A stretch of 64,000 nucleotides of DNA from Lycorma delicatula (Eukaryota; Arthropoda; Insecta; Hemiptera; Fulgoridae), in the NCBI RefSeq assembly GCF_047948215.1, contig NC_134462.1:113163937-113227936 (forward strand). The letters are read 5' to 3'. Below are positions 1 to 10,590 of this stretch, piece by piece. Position 1 is the stretch's first letter. The number at the start of each line of letters is the position of its first letter. The position numbers were made by a program, and so were the translations under genes. Below the pieces are notes generated by a model. It did no database searches. It saw nothing but the letters and a program-made list of their open reading frames with translations, and was not told where the DNA came from.

Positions 1-128
1 GCTTCGCTCGCCCGACCATCTAGACACGAGGCTTCACCCCCTAGATCCTCGACGCCTTCGTATCCACATGTTTGTGAGAATATTAAATATTTTACAGATA
101 TTAATTAAAGAGAAGATTAGTAATTATA

Positions 129-463
129 GGTACTTTTCAAGAAGATGCCCGCAGGTGATCTGTAATTAGTTAGTCGGTTAGTCGCTATAATTAGTCAGTC
201 AGTTGTCAGATGGCGCCACTGAAACAAGAAAAAAAAAATTATAATCTAACTAAACTTAACTTATGCTCGCTAGTGAAGGTTGGCGAGCAAAGCGAGCGTA
301 GGTTATTTATTATAAATATTATAATTATAAAGTTAGAATATAATTTTAATTTATTTTCTCCTTTTAGTGGCGCCATCTAACACCTATCTGACTAATACTG
401 CGACTAACTGACTAACTAACTACAGATAGCCTTTTTTGTGCGGCCATGTCTTTGAAAAGTACC
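129..463. mobile_element. MITE with about 100-bp terminal inverted repeats
   Basis: The left arm (129-235) and right arm (350-463) are inverted copies of each other. Both outer ends read ggtacttttcaa inward. Further in, both carry TAGTTAGTC-type runs and the core agatggcgccact (one arm as agtggcgccatct). The centre is AT-rich apart from a short gcgagcaaagcgagcg patch. No coding potential is visible, so this is a non-autonomous DNA element. The right tip was later hit by the SINE at 463-663. The superfamily is not clear from the termini. Confidence 0.72.
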
Positions 464-663
464 TTTTTTCCTTTCTTTTTCCTGTTTAGCCTCCAGTAAT
501 TACCGTTCAGATAATACTTCAGAGAATGAATGGGGATGATATGTATGAGCGTAAATGAAGTGTAGTCTTGTACAGTCTCAGTTCGACCATTCCTGAGATG
601 TGTGGTTAATTGAAACCCAACCACCAAAGAACAACGGTCCACGCTAGTATTCAAATCTGTGAA
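463..663 (-). mobile_element. SINE family A, 5'-truncated copy
   Basis: This is a minus-strand copy of the tRNA-derived SINE seen intact at 27565-27862. It has the tail (cctgtttagcctccagtaat when read on +) and the central block (ttcgaccattcctgagatgt), but the tRNA-like head is missing, as is usual for 5'-truncated retrocopies. It is flanked by an 11-bp direct repeat ttgaaaagtac at 452-462 and 664-674, taken as the target-site duplication. The target lay inside the right arm of the MITE at 129-463. An open frame on the minus strand here is a by-product of the SINE. Confidence 0.85.
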
Positions 664-674
664 TTGAAAAGTAC

Positions 675-1237
675 TTAGGTTTACTTAATTATACTTTTGT
701 TGCTATGGTGACAGAAATATAATGCAGATAAAGATTCGTAACAAGAAGCATGGTACTTCTATATTTATTTTAAAAAAAAAATGTCAAAAAACTTATGTCT
801 ACAATAGTTTTTTTTAACAAAAAGGAAAAAATTGATAAGTATAATAAATGTTAATGTAAACAACGTACTGCTTATAGTATAACATTTATTATACAGTTGT
901 CAGTTCAATTTTTCGCTAAATGGTGGCGCTCAACAACGGCTGCACGCAGCCGCTCGCCGCACCACGTGGTCCGCTCTGCGCCAATAACAGCTAAAATAAA
1001 AATCTAATGGGCGCACCACTTGACTTCCTTGCACGCCTATTAAATTGCATATACATATTTTTTTATAAATGAAAGGTACATAAAATTTTATTTCTTTAAT
1101 AACTTGTGATATTTTTCATATTTTTTGTTTTTTTATTGTTATTGAATTATTATTTATTATAATTTTTTTTACAATCAGAAGTTAATAATTAATTATTAAT
1201 AAATCAATATATTTAAATTAAAAAAAAGCTAAAAAAA
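675..1237. other. AT-rich spacer with one GC-rich patch
   Basis: No gene is recognised. A GC-rich patch at about 920-1010 stands out from the surroundings and contains a small hairpin at 938-951 (ggctg, 4-nt loop, cagcc). It could be the remains of an element end, but I cannot assign it. The rest is poly-A/T-rich sequence. Confidence 0.5.
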
Positions 1238-1668
1238 AGGAGATGAATTCTGATTCGAACCGATGTGCCTTCCCCTTGTAAGATCCAAACATTTAATTAA
1301 TTAAAATTTCATTTAGCTATAACTCTGGAACCAATGAAAATAAGTACCACTTATGATTATCGTTGAAAGGTTCTCAATGAGGGCTTATTACTGCAGTTAA
1401 GAAAAATGCCAAAATCTAAACTTTTTGGATTTTGGGCTCTTTTGGACACTTTTAGTCCAGTCGATTGCAATCAAAATGGAAGGTGCACAACTATAAGTTA
1501 CAACAGTCCTAAATCCAAATTTTCAACATCCTACGGCTAATCGTTTTTGAGTTATGCGAGATACATACGTACGTACAGACGTCACGCCAAAACTAGTCAA
1601 AATGAATTCGGGGATGGTTAAAATGGATTGAAATTTGAAAACCGAAATTTTTCGCGATCACAATACTT
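1238..1668 (+). repeat. Unclassified dispersed repeat R, copy 1
   Basis: About 430 bp that recur in inverted orientation at 46436-46922. Shared blocks include ggagatgaattctgattcga at the start, gaaaataagtaccacttatg, cagtcgattgcaatcaaaat, aggactgttgtaac (in complement here) and a run ending near gtacgtacagacgtcac. No long frame and no terminal repeats are seen within it. It looks like part of a larger multi-copy element, since both copies start and stop abruptly. Identity looks high enough by eye to rule out chance. The class is unknown. Confidence 0.75.
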
Positions 1669-1879
1669 CCCTTACTTAGTAGGCCTACAAGAAAGAAAAA
1701 ATGGATAATTCAAATTCATCCACATTAGGGAAAGAGATGCTTTACGTAGAAGTAACTTAATAACATTTCTTTTATTGCTAAATGTTTGGGGATATGAAAA
1801 TTTTTAAAAATACGCTCTAAACTTTTAAAAATATTAATTAGATTAAGACTCACGAATCATATTTTATACTGACTAATGT

Positions 1880-2335
1880 TATTATTTACTAAACTACAAC
1901 GAAATTAGTAGAAATCAACTTTGATTGAACTTGATATATTTAAAATACTTGTGCTAGTAAGAGGTTTCCTGAAAATATTTTTCGCCAATATTATGAAAAC
2001 TTATATCAAACAGGCAATAAGAAAGGAAATAAATTTGTCCCTTTTACATTTCTATTAGAATATGACATCTGAAAATTTTTATATTCCCACCCAACGATGG
2101 ATTCAAAACAAAAATTATGTCATGGCTGTCTCTTATATAAAAATTAATTCTACCAGATTTCAAGTGATTACGTAAAAATGCTGTTCAGAGATATGAAATG
2201 TAATTGAATATTGCTATCTCACAAATCTTTTTGAAAAATTTGTCAAAATCAGACTTAACCATCCTTAAAACATATTGTTTGTAGATGCAACTGTTAAATC
2301 ACAAGAAAATTAGCAAAAATCTATACTGAAATAAA
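1880..2335 (+). repeat. Diverged dispersed repeat S, copy 1
   Basis: Shows interrupted similarity in the same orientation to 26740-27115. Shared blocks include tcgccaatattat followed by aggcaataag, a later ttctaccagat block, and an aaaacata...gttaaat stretch in the same order and at similar spacing. No coding potential. Probably two old copies of one unclassified element. Confidence 0.5.
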
Positions 2336-3620
2336 CGTACCGAAATTCGTATATATTTAAAATATCTAAAGGAAGATACTTTTTTTTAAATCAGTTCTCT
2401 TTGCTAATATTTTTTGTAAGTAAAAGTAAATAAAAATTTGTTCGAAACCTTACATTTTTGAAATTTTTACCAAGGTTTAACAGCCTCGTACCATCGTATC
2501 TTATCACTTCTCCTGCGAATTCTTTTCTTTTTTTTTAATTTAATTGAATCAATAACCGGTTTATAGAACACATTTATCCTATTTAAAATTTTTATTTGAA
2601 ATAATTTCCAAAGACATTAAACAAAACTAAAGGACCAACATACATATACAAAAAATTTCCGGATCTTAACGTCTCATGATCCTTTCAGTTATTTTTGACA
2701 CGGCAGGACTTATTTTGTTCTTAAAAAAAAACAAAACTTTGTTTCTAAAAAAGGACAAGTAAAAATCTTACACTGCAATTAAGTAATTTTACATGCAGTT
2801 TCGTCCAACTTCATTACTTTGATTTGCGGTTACATTCGAATTAAGTACACATAAGAGTACACGATATATGTTGACATACATGATTCAACATATGATCATA
2901 CGTTCGTATCATACTAGATAAATGCCGAGACTGTCGCTGCGCATGATGCACATAAACGGAAAATTGTTAGTTTATTAATTACGACCAGTATTATTTAACT
3001 CTGATGTTTACATGGAAACCGGAATATTGATACGTCTAAGGCCGTGATGGCATATGTATATAATACATAGTAACGTTGTTTGCTGTCATACTTGTAAAGG
3101 ATGTGTCCATAGATAGGTGTACACATATCTATGAACACATGCTTTATCACATCTATTTCGTTTCAAAGTGGATCCATTTTTTTATTAATTATGATGCTAA
3201 GATTTGTGTTATTATTCCATTGAAAAAACTGAACGTCTATTACATTGGATACACTCGTACAGATGTTTGATGAAATACCTAGTTATGAAAAAAATTATTA
3301 TAACAGTGAATGATTAGAGAAATCATTATTTTAAATGATTTTTTTTGTTTAAAAATCTACATCGCTCGATTGAAATCGGTCAGAATTTAAAATTATTGGC
3401 TTTATAAAAATAATTAAAGGAAATATAGATTAAAATTTTTTTCTTATTGTAATGAAGAAAATATAAAATAACGATCAAAGATTTTTCACAGGCCAAAAAT
3501 TTTGATTAGAGCAAAATAACATAAATATTTTTTTAAAAATGAACGTAAAAAACATGAATATCCACACAAAATAAAAATAAAATAAAATTTATAGCACAAA
3601 GTTATTTTAAATTATACATA
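2336..3620. other. AT-rich spacer, nothing recognised
   Basis: Only short chance frames are present (for example 3076-3270, 64 codons, no recognisable motif). There are no terminal repeats, microsatellites or RNA genes that I can support. Confidence 0.5.
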
Positions 3621-4035
3621 ACCTCCGAGCTGGTTTAGTGGTTAACTCCTCGTCACAGATCGGTTTTTTAACTTTTCGAAGTCAAAGGTTCTCAGGTTCA
3701 AATCCTTCTTTTTTTTCGGTAGGAGGAGGAAAAATCTGCAATCCTCCCAGCAGCCCACGCTACTCGTTGTGTGGGGTTTCCCGCATAGTGCGAGGAACCA
3801 GGTTCAAATCCTAGTAAACATTAGTTGCTTTCATACGAATCTAAATACTAGACAGTGAACACCGGTATACTTTGATGGTTGGGGGTTCAATTAACTACAC
3901 GTCTCACGAATGGTCCATCTAAATCTGTACAAGACTACATCTCATTTTCATGTCACACTCATCTCATTGGACCGTGGGGAGAGACTTCATATTGTTCAGT
4001 AGTTGAATGGATTGCAACGTAAACAACAGAAAAAT
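3621..4035 (+). mobile_element. SINE family B, copy 1, interrupted by a nested insertion
   Basis: A tRNA-derived SINE. The head (gagctggtttagtggttaac) resembles a Pol III A box, followed by a B-box-like ggttcaaatcct. The central part (caccggtatactttgatggt, ttcaattaactacacgtctc) is shared with family A, but the tail differs: it runs through ctcatctcattggaccgtgg to ggattgcaacgtaaac. The element is split by a 92-bp insertion at 3707-3798, flanked by two copies of caggttcaaatcct. Confidence 0.85.
3707..3798 (-). mobile_element. Short poly(A) retroposon nested in a SINE
   Basis: The insert begins with a T-run on the + strand, i.e. a poly(A) tail on the minus strand, followed by about 80 bp of mixed sequence (gggtttcccgcatagtgcg near its far end). 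It is bounded by a perfect 14-bp direct repeat caggttcaaatcct at 3693-3706 and 3799-3812. This is the expected structure of a severely 5'-truncated non-LTR retrotransposition product. The source family is not identified. The target site is the SINE B box, so the insertion duplicated that promoter element. Confidence 0.8.
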
Positions 4036-4469
4036 AAAAATATTTTATATAAATTAAAAATTCTTCAAGTTTTTCCTTTGACCATTTTTCATTAATGTAA
4101 ATTTAATTAAGAACTTTATTTGGAACCTTTGTTTCAGAAAATTAATCCTGACTTGATATAAGGAGTAAACATATTTAAATACAAATAAAAGTGCTAATTG
4201 TAACAAAACCAAATTCACAATGGTAGGCAATATTTAAACGATAAACATCGGGTGCAAAAAGACGAATATGGGAATTTTAATTTGTTATAACATCTCATGG
4301 ATGAGGTATACACTTTTGATTTAACACTGAAATCAAACAGAAAATGGAAGAGGTTTAATTGCGCACATGGCCACAGATTGTTTCGTACATTTCCGCTTGA
4401 CAGCGCCACTAACAATGACGGCGACTACTGGACAGAAATCCTTCAGGGTTTTGCATGTAGCTATATGTG

Positions 4470-4838
4470 AATCTGTAGTTACAGTTCAATGTGCGTGCCA
4501 TAAAAAAGTTTAATTTTACTTTGATCCTTCAAGTGACAATAACATTCGTCGATGTCGTAATCGGTTTGAAACGAGTGGATGTCTGTGTAAGGGAAGAAAA
4601 GTAAGGGATGACCGAGAGTGTCAGGAGAAAATTTTGAGTGTGCCAGAGAGTATTTCCTATGTATTCCTAAAAGTCTGTTTTGAAAGCTGGCCGCGGACGA
4701 CTAATACCAATGATGACAATGTGTTATGCTTTAAGGAATATTTACAAAGACGATCATACCGTATACAGCTGTTGCAGGTTTGAAGTTTCCGAGTATGCTG
4801 TGCGTGCCGACTTCACGATCGATATATTGTAGCATGAT
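4470..4838 (+). pseudogene. Mariner-like transposase N-terminal fragment (DUF4817 type)
   Basis: In several frames the sequence shows parts of the helix-turn-helix region typical of insect mariner-like transposases with a DUF4817 domain. About 4580-4630 gives SGCLCKG followed by a diverged linker. About 4700-4835 gives a continuous stretch containing TMCYALRN, then EVSEYAVRADFTIDIL, corresponding to the end of the DNA-binding domain and the start of the catalytic domain. Reading needs frame changes, and the catalytic triad region is absent because the copy stops near 4840. Family assignment is from recognition only; the exact subfamily is open. Confidence 0.65.
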
Positions 4839-4889
4839 AATAATTACGAATTACATAAACCGAATTTCTTACTATCAAAATTTCTCTTA

Positions 4890-5280
4890 AAAAATTGGAT
4901 GGTGGAACGACCGAATGGTGGGAAGAGAGAATGAAAATGAATTTTCTTTACGTTTTGAGGAGTAGGAAAATACCATTCATTTAAATTCGTTTTTATATAT
5001 ATATATAGGCCTATTTATAAAATTTTGTGGATAGAAAGCTGGATTGAAATTTAGATGTGCTGTAGTAGTGTATGTGAAGTTTTGCATGTGAAAATTTCAT
5101 GAAGGTTGATCGAATCGTTCTTGAATTGGGCTCAATTTAATTTATTCGAAAAATATTTTCGAAGAAAGTACGGTATTATTTTTGGTCGCCTGGTAGGTTT
5201 GCGGGGTGAAAATGAATTTTCTTTACGTTTTGAGGTATTAGGAGCACGAAAATACCATTAACTTACATCTGGGTTTCCTT
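4890..5280 (+). repeat. Dispersed repeat X, copy 1, with internal direct repeat
   Basis: The block gaaaatgaattttctttacg plus the following gaaaataccatt occurs twice, at about 4930-4980 and 5210-5262, with about 280 bp between. The intervening part (tgtagtagtgtatgtgaagt, then catgaaggttgatcgaatcg and gggctcaatttaat) recurs at 35300-35520 next to the same ttttctttacgtttt block. This suggests a repeat arranged in partial tandem, or a short element with direct terminal repeats. No coding potential. Confidence 0.6.
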
Positions 5281-6046
5281 ATACACGTATATATGCAACT
5301 AGAACGACCGTTCCACCACTTTTTTTTATATTTTTATGAACTCATATTTCCCTATAAGGGTAAGGATTTTAAGTATGTTAACCATGTTTTCATGTTTCTT
5401 GTGCTTCGTTTGTTTCTTCTCTGGTTTTGGGAAAACAAATCCAATCTGTATAATCACACTAAATACATTTCAATAAATTAAATACTTGATTTTAATCACG
5501 CAGAATTTAATTTCCTTTAGAATAAAAAAGCTAATAGTATATTCATCAATTTTATATCCAAAGATATACAAGTGAACGTGTTAAAAATAGATATTTTACA
5601 CCATTACCAATACATTTGGTAATGTGGTAAAGTGTAACAGATACGATAAAAAATTACGTAAATACGAAAATATTCAGAAAGTAAAACATTTTATTCCTTC
5701 ATTTAAATTACAATATTAATATTACATTAATAATTAATTACCGTAGTAAGTACTTCTTTAGTTCAGAATCAGTAGGCCAGTAAAACGAAAAGAAAGTGTC
5801 ATGTTGAAAAGGATCATTTCAATATACTTTTTAATATGGGATTTTATTTTTAATTAATCACTGTCACTGTCAATGTCTGTAGAAGAGTTACCGGTAATCT
5901 CCACGTCGCTCTGCCAAAGGTGCTCGTCTTCACTACCATCAAGTTCATTAGATATTCCGCAATTTTTAAAACTTTTAAACTTTTCCTTACTAATTCGGTG
6001 GAAATACCTTCCCAAGCATCTTTTATCCAAACACAAATCTGGTTAA
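5281..6046. other. AT-rich spacer, nothing recognised
   Basis: A 62-codon frame at 5293-5481 has no recognisable motif and base composition like its surroundings, so I do not call it a gene. The remaining short frames overlap each other on both strands and look like chance. Confidence 0.5.
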
Positions 6047-6298
6047 AATCTGGGCGAAGACGGCAGGACGAAGAGGACCCGCCCCGCACCCGACCGAAGA
6101 CCGCAGGACGAAGAGGACCCGCCTCGCCCCCGACCGAAGACAGAAGAGGACCCGCCTCGCACCCGACCGAAGACCGAAGAGGACCCGCCTCGCACCCGAC
6201 CGAAGACCGAAGAGGACCCGCCTCGCACCCGACCGAAGACCGAAGAGGATTTGCTCCGCACCCGACCGAAGACTGAAGAGGACCCGCCCCGCACCCAA
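6047..6298. repeat. GC-rich 33-bp minisatellite, about seven units
   Basis: A 33-bp unit containing ccgaccgaagaccgaagagg and then acccgcctcgcac repeats in tandem. The middle three or four units are nearly identical and the outer ones carry substitutions and a cgcagga insertion variant. The unit length is divisible by three and the unit lacks stop codons in several frames, so overlapping frames appear on both strands (for example an 11-residue repeat TEDRRGPASHP on +). This alone explains the open frames; there is no start context, splice signal or flanking coding sequence to support a gene. CpG and GC content are far above the surroundings. Confidence 0.85.
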
Positions 6299-8076
6299 AA
6301 GGTATTGAAAATTAGATTTAAAATATAGTGTTAATTTACTGGCCATACATATAGGTGAAACGCTGTAGATATGTTTCGATGGTATTTTTACAATTGTACG
6401 AATATATGTTTTTTTAAATATTGAATATTTATATTATAATTGAGTTTAATATTATAATTTTTATTATAGAAATCTGATGAAAAAAGCTGTATCTTAAACA
6501 GGTTTACGAAAATTATTAGTTTACTGTGTATGAACCCTCAACACATTAGAACAAAAAAAGGGACATACGAAAAAAATATTATTGTTAATCAAATGTAACA
6601 AATTCACATTTATTCGATCAAATAAAAATTTTCAATTAAAGAAAAGTATTTTATTGTAAATGATTCTTCTTTTAGTTTTGCTGAAAATCTCAATACAAAA
6701 ATATTGAAAAAACGTAGTTTGCATTTTTACTCGTCCTTCGTACGGGTAAAAATATATTTTGTCCGGTTTTAACGTTATCCGAGAAACAGCACTAGGAGGA
6801 GGGGTGACTATACTTCATTTCTAATTTTAAAACAAAAATTTTATTTAAATTTTTAATGTAAGTAACCTGAGGCAGGTTCTATCAGTGACGTCGCCATACA
6901 GTAACAGTGATAGCGGCTGTGGCTGAGTTGGTTAATCCGCCGCGCCGTACACCATCGCATTCCTTATTCCTTATTAAATTGAGATACAAAAAAAAAACGA
7001 AAATGGTTTAAAATTATTTCACTCCCAAATAGAGTGAATATCTCGTTTAGTGTATTTGGAAATGGGAAAAATTTTCAGCTATTGAACAAAATGTTTTACT
7101 CTTCTTCATTCCTCAAGGTTGAATTTTGAAAAATCTATAAAGACTTCAACACACAAAAAATTAAGTTGATATCGACATTTGATTCCCAGAAATTAAAAAA
7201 AAATTGTATTTTTCATTGTTACTTCATTTTAACCCTTTAAACTCGGAATTTCAAAAAATCCTTTCTTATTGCAAAATTCTTTCTTAGCACATACACCATA
7301 TGAACGTGTGTACAAGTCTTCATCAATTTATCTTCAGTAATTTTTACTGCGCCTGGCTCAACCCGAGCAAAGATTCCTCGTAAAAGTGAACCAGGTTCAT
7401 CCGTGAGCGAAGACTCCAGGATGGAGAGGACCCGACCCACACTGAGCTTTCAGTTGCATAAACAAGGTTTATAACTTATATAAAGTACGATTTATATTCC
7501 ATTAACAATTTCTGATTATCTTTTAACATTGTATATATCTTTAAATTTCATTTGTTAAAAAGAATTTTAACTTAATATCGTACTCTGTAACATTATAGAT
7601 TATATATTTATAACTGAAAGAAATTTGGTGCAAAATAGGCTTTTTAATTTTTACAGACATTTTTAATACAAAATATATCTTCTCTCTAATCTTACGAAAC
7701 GTTTTTAGGGGAATTGTTTTTAATTTCCTCCCATTTAACATAGTAAACAAATCTTTTTTATTTTTACAAATAAAAAAACATTTCATAAGACGTGATATTG
7801 CGGGTGATAGAGTAGAAGAAATTAAGAAAATATTGATTTTTGATTTAAAAAAAAATATTTTAAACTTTTTTCATTTATCATATTTCCACTAAATGTAAGA
7901 ATAACCAATGCCATAAAAACTGTTGTCAGCTTTTTTAATTTTCTTTATTTATTTTTTACAATGCTAATTATGTAATGGTATTCAAGTCCAAATATACAGA
8001 GAATTAGATATAAAATTTATGTAAATCTTCCATAAATATGCTATTATATTTTTGGAGTCTATGGGACGGAATGTAG
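6299..8076. other. AT-rich spacer with minor patches
   Basis: Two patches stand out. At 6920-6931 tggctgagttgg matches the Pol III A-box consensus, in a short GC-rich context, but no B box follows, so at most it is a SINE head fragment. At 7345-7445 a GC-rich stretch includes atggagaggacccgaccc, which resembles part of the 33-bp unit at 6047-6298. A 67-codon minus frame covers it but has no recognisable domain. The rest is AT-rich with no feature. Confidence 0.45.
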
Positions 8077-8305
8077 CAGTGGCGGCTCGCGTATAGGCAC
8101 TGTAAAACTGCAGCACCTCCTATTTCCACTTGACATTATCGATAACATTTAATATAATACGTCCAATTTTCTTTAATTCTTTCTTTATACTTGTATAATA
8201 TATAATCCTTAAACTTAATATCAATAGCCATCCCCCAGTTTATGAAAATGATAACGTCTTTTCATGGAACTGTGCGCTTAATTCCAGCAGCGTCGTTGGC
8301 TATTT

Positions 8306-8317
8306 TGCGCATGCGCA
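8306..8317. promoter_or_regulatory. Palindromic NRF1-like site in the hAT leader
   Basis: tgcgcatgcgca is a perfect palindrome matching the NRF1-type consensus, recognised in insects by the related factor Erect wing. It lies about 200 bp upstream of the exon-like ATG and is kept with one change in the second copy (53624-53635). Function is inferred. Confidence 0.4.
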
Positions 8318-8519
8318 CATAGGAAGCTGTACGCGAGGATGCGACGGAGAGAGAGCACTGTTGCTCCCGCAGTGTCAACCTTGGCGTGCTGGTGGAAGGT
8401 AGTTTTTTTTTACTCCGCGTGTGTACGGAAAGTTTCTTGATTGTTCTCTTTTCCAGTTCAGTCGGTGGATGGAAGGAATATGAAAGCAGTTTAGTTGCTT
8501 TTTCAGTAGTGATCTGAAG

Positions 8520-8588
8520 ATGGCGGAAAGAAAGTGCTCTTTGATCGCCAAATCTATCCAAAAACACGCTGGAAGGATGAAAGAGAAG
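8520..8588 (+). other. Exon-like leader frame in hAT copy 1 with splice donor
   Basis: An ATG opens a 23-codon frame (MAERKCSLIAKS..., lysine-rich) that runs in phase to gtaatt at 8589-8594, a plausible splice donor. The second element copy keeps the ATG, the frame length and the donor (53835-53903), although its codons differ at several places. A pyrimidine tract followed by cag at 8806-8816 could be the acceptor. This suggests exon 1 of the parental transposon gene; downstream coding sequence is missing. The protein family is not recognised from so short a piece. Confidence 0.45.
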
Positions 8589-9063
8589 GTAATTTGTAAA
8601 AACTAAATTAAGCACCGTTGGACTAAAGTATTTTTAAGCGGTCATTTTATTATGTTATTGTCTAATAGTACTAAAAAATATTACTGTTTTGACGTTTTAA
8701 CGGTTTTTTATGCCTAAGCGCTTAAAAACTGTGTATCATATTCTTGAATGGATAAAGTGTAGAATTAGGTTATTATCCTGCTTCCAGCTATTCTATATGA
8801 TTCATTTTTTTTTCAGTTCTTTTATTTTACATGAAATTTTAACCATCGTCTTGAAAAGGCCCAGAAAAATATTTTCTTAAGCAGCACCCTCAGTAATTTT
8901 AACTTCGAACTGCCACTGGAAGGTTGTTCGTACTAAAATACAGAATCCGACTGAAATAATTCCCCGATTTCCCACCGCTGCTGGTGGAGCGCTAGTAGTA
9001 CAGGGCGTAGTGCCAGTTCGTCATTTTGTAGCGGATGTCTTGCCGTTTCAGTTACAATCACGA

Positions 9064-9822
9064 CATGGAGTAGTTATCATCCCAAAAGGTGATTCTGTTA
9101 TCAACATGCAGCGATTATTTCTTCACACTTTCGGCTAGGTCGACACGCCGCAGTACCCGATAAGAAGAAAATTCAGTTACTGGTGTCCAATTTTAGAGCT
9201 ACCGTCTCAGTTTTGAAGAAGAAATCACCAGGTAGACCAACAAGCGTTTGAATTCATGAAAATATTGAAACAGTGAGACGCAGTTACACAATCTCCAGTC
9301 GCTCAGTTCTTAAACACGCTGCTGCGTTACAAATATCTGTTTGAACTGTAAGGAGAATTTTACACGTCTTTCATCCTTATAAATTGATGGTCGTACAGCA
9401 GGTAAACGAACGTGACTGGATCAGCCGTATTGCTTCTTGCCAGGCCATTCGAAAATGTTTTCGGTGAACTCGATTGTGCTCTCAAGTGACGTATTCATTT
9501 ATCGAGTTGTGTTAGCAAACAAAACTTTCGATACCGGGCGGAAAATAATCCTCTACAACTTATAAGCGCCCTCTGCACTCTGAGCGTGTAACAGTTTGGT
9601 GCGCGGTTGCTGAATTTGGAATCACAGAACCATAATAATTTGAGGAAGAAAGGCAATCGGTTACAGTAACTTCTGAACGTCACGTAAAAAGGTTACGGGA
9701 TGTCTTGCAACAATGAACTCGGAAATATGGTTTCAATAAGATGGGACCATTGCTCTCACAGCAAGAAGGTAGATGAAATTCTTCAGAGAAATGTTTCCCG
9801 GACATGTTATTTCTTATGTAAA
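9064..9822 (+). pseudogene. Mariner-like transposase pseudogene (DUF4817 type)
   Basis: From an ATG at 9064, multiple frames together give the order of a mariner-like transposase. There is a degenerate helix-turn-helix region, a linker with KKKSPGRPTS at about 9208-9248, then TVRRILHVFHPYKLMVVQQ at about 9346-9402, then LHSERVTVWCAVAEFGI at about 9575-9625 (a conserved catalytic-core strand), and a final FPDML-like end near 9800. Numerous stops and frameshifts are present and the sequence stops before the third catalytic aspartate region. It lies right after the hAT copy. No terminal inverted repeats could be paired, so it is dead and probably 3'-truncated. Confidence 0.72.
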
Positions 9823-9829
9823 AATAAGT

Positions 9830-10590
9830 GAAAAACATTTTTCTTTCAGAATATATTTAAGTATTTTATAATTTTGTCGTAATGTCTATTTTATTTACAT
9901 TTTTCAGATCAGGAAGTTATCTCTGCCGGACTCTGTATAAAAGAGTTTTTAGAGATAAATTTCGTTACTAATTACATTAAAACTATCTAATATGAGTTTT
10001 TTGATTATAAAATTCTTAATTAAATTATAGATTTAATTAGATTACAAGAAGTTATTGTCAGTTTACCGTTACAGTCATTTAGACAGAATTTATGCTTTTC
10101 ATTTTAGCAATAATATCATCTCTTATCTGTATCGTAATAAGAAATGAGAAAGTTAGAATCCTAAGTTAGTAATAATGATTATTATTATCATCATTATAAT
10201 ACTATACGAACACTCGTATTATGTATATGTATTTGGTTTGTGGAATCTAATTATTTTATTTTAGGCTAACTTTTTATTGTTATTTTAAATTAAACGAGGA
10301 ATTTTCAATTTAAGTTATCTTTGTACGTATGCCTGCATCACGTGATATTTTTATTACGTGAGCGATATATATTTTTATTATATTTTATATATTTTTATTA
10401 AGTTTTGAGCGATATAATTTCAGTTAAGTGAAAATAATTACTATTTTATCACGTTCAGAGAGAAGTCTTCTATAATTTTGTTTCTATGTTATTCACATCT
10501 TAACAACCACTACGCCATTCTAATCAAATCTTCATAATTAAAACTACTTGATTATTCAAAATAATAATAGGTTTTGTAATATTTTTATTA
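9830..10590. other. AT-rich spacer, nothing recognised
   Basis: Simple AT-rich sequence with short ATT runs near 10170-10200. No gene or element ends. Confidence 0.5.

Larger units (their letters stand above)
8077..8918 (+). mobile_element. Non-autonomous hAT-like element, copy 1
   Basis: The left terminus cagtggcggctcg and right terminus cgaactgccactg form imperfect terminal inverted repeats of about 13 bp. The element is 842 bp and aligns end to end with the copy at 53381-54282. The flanking 8-mers gaatgtag (8069-8076) and gaaggttg (8919-8926) match at 6 of 8 positions, consistent with an aged 8-bp target duplication, the hAT hallmark. The interior holds a promoter-like CpG-rich segment, a short exon-like frame with a splice donor, and AT-rich filler. 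No transposase domain is present, so it looks like an internal-deletion derivative of an autonomous element. Confidence 0.82.

Noticed and set aside
5920..6346. Overlapping open frames on both strands over the 33-bp repeat
   Set aside because: The unit lacks stops and is a multiple of three, so open frames are expected. No start context, splice sites or known domain.
6915..6960. tRNA-derived SINE head
   Set aside because: A perfect A-box match exists, but no B box, body or tail follows.
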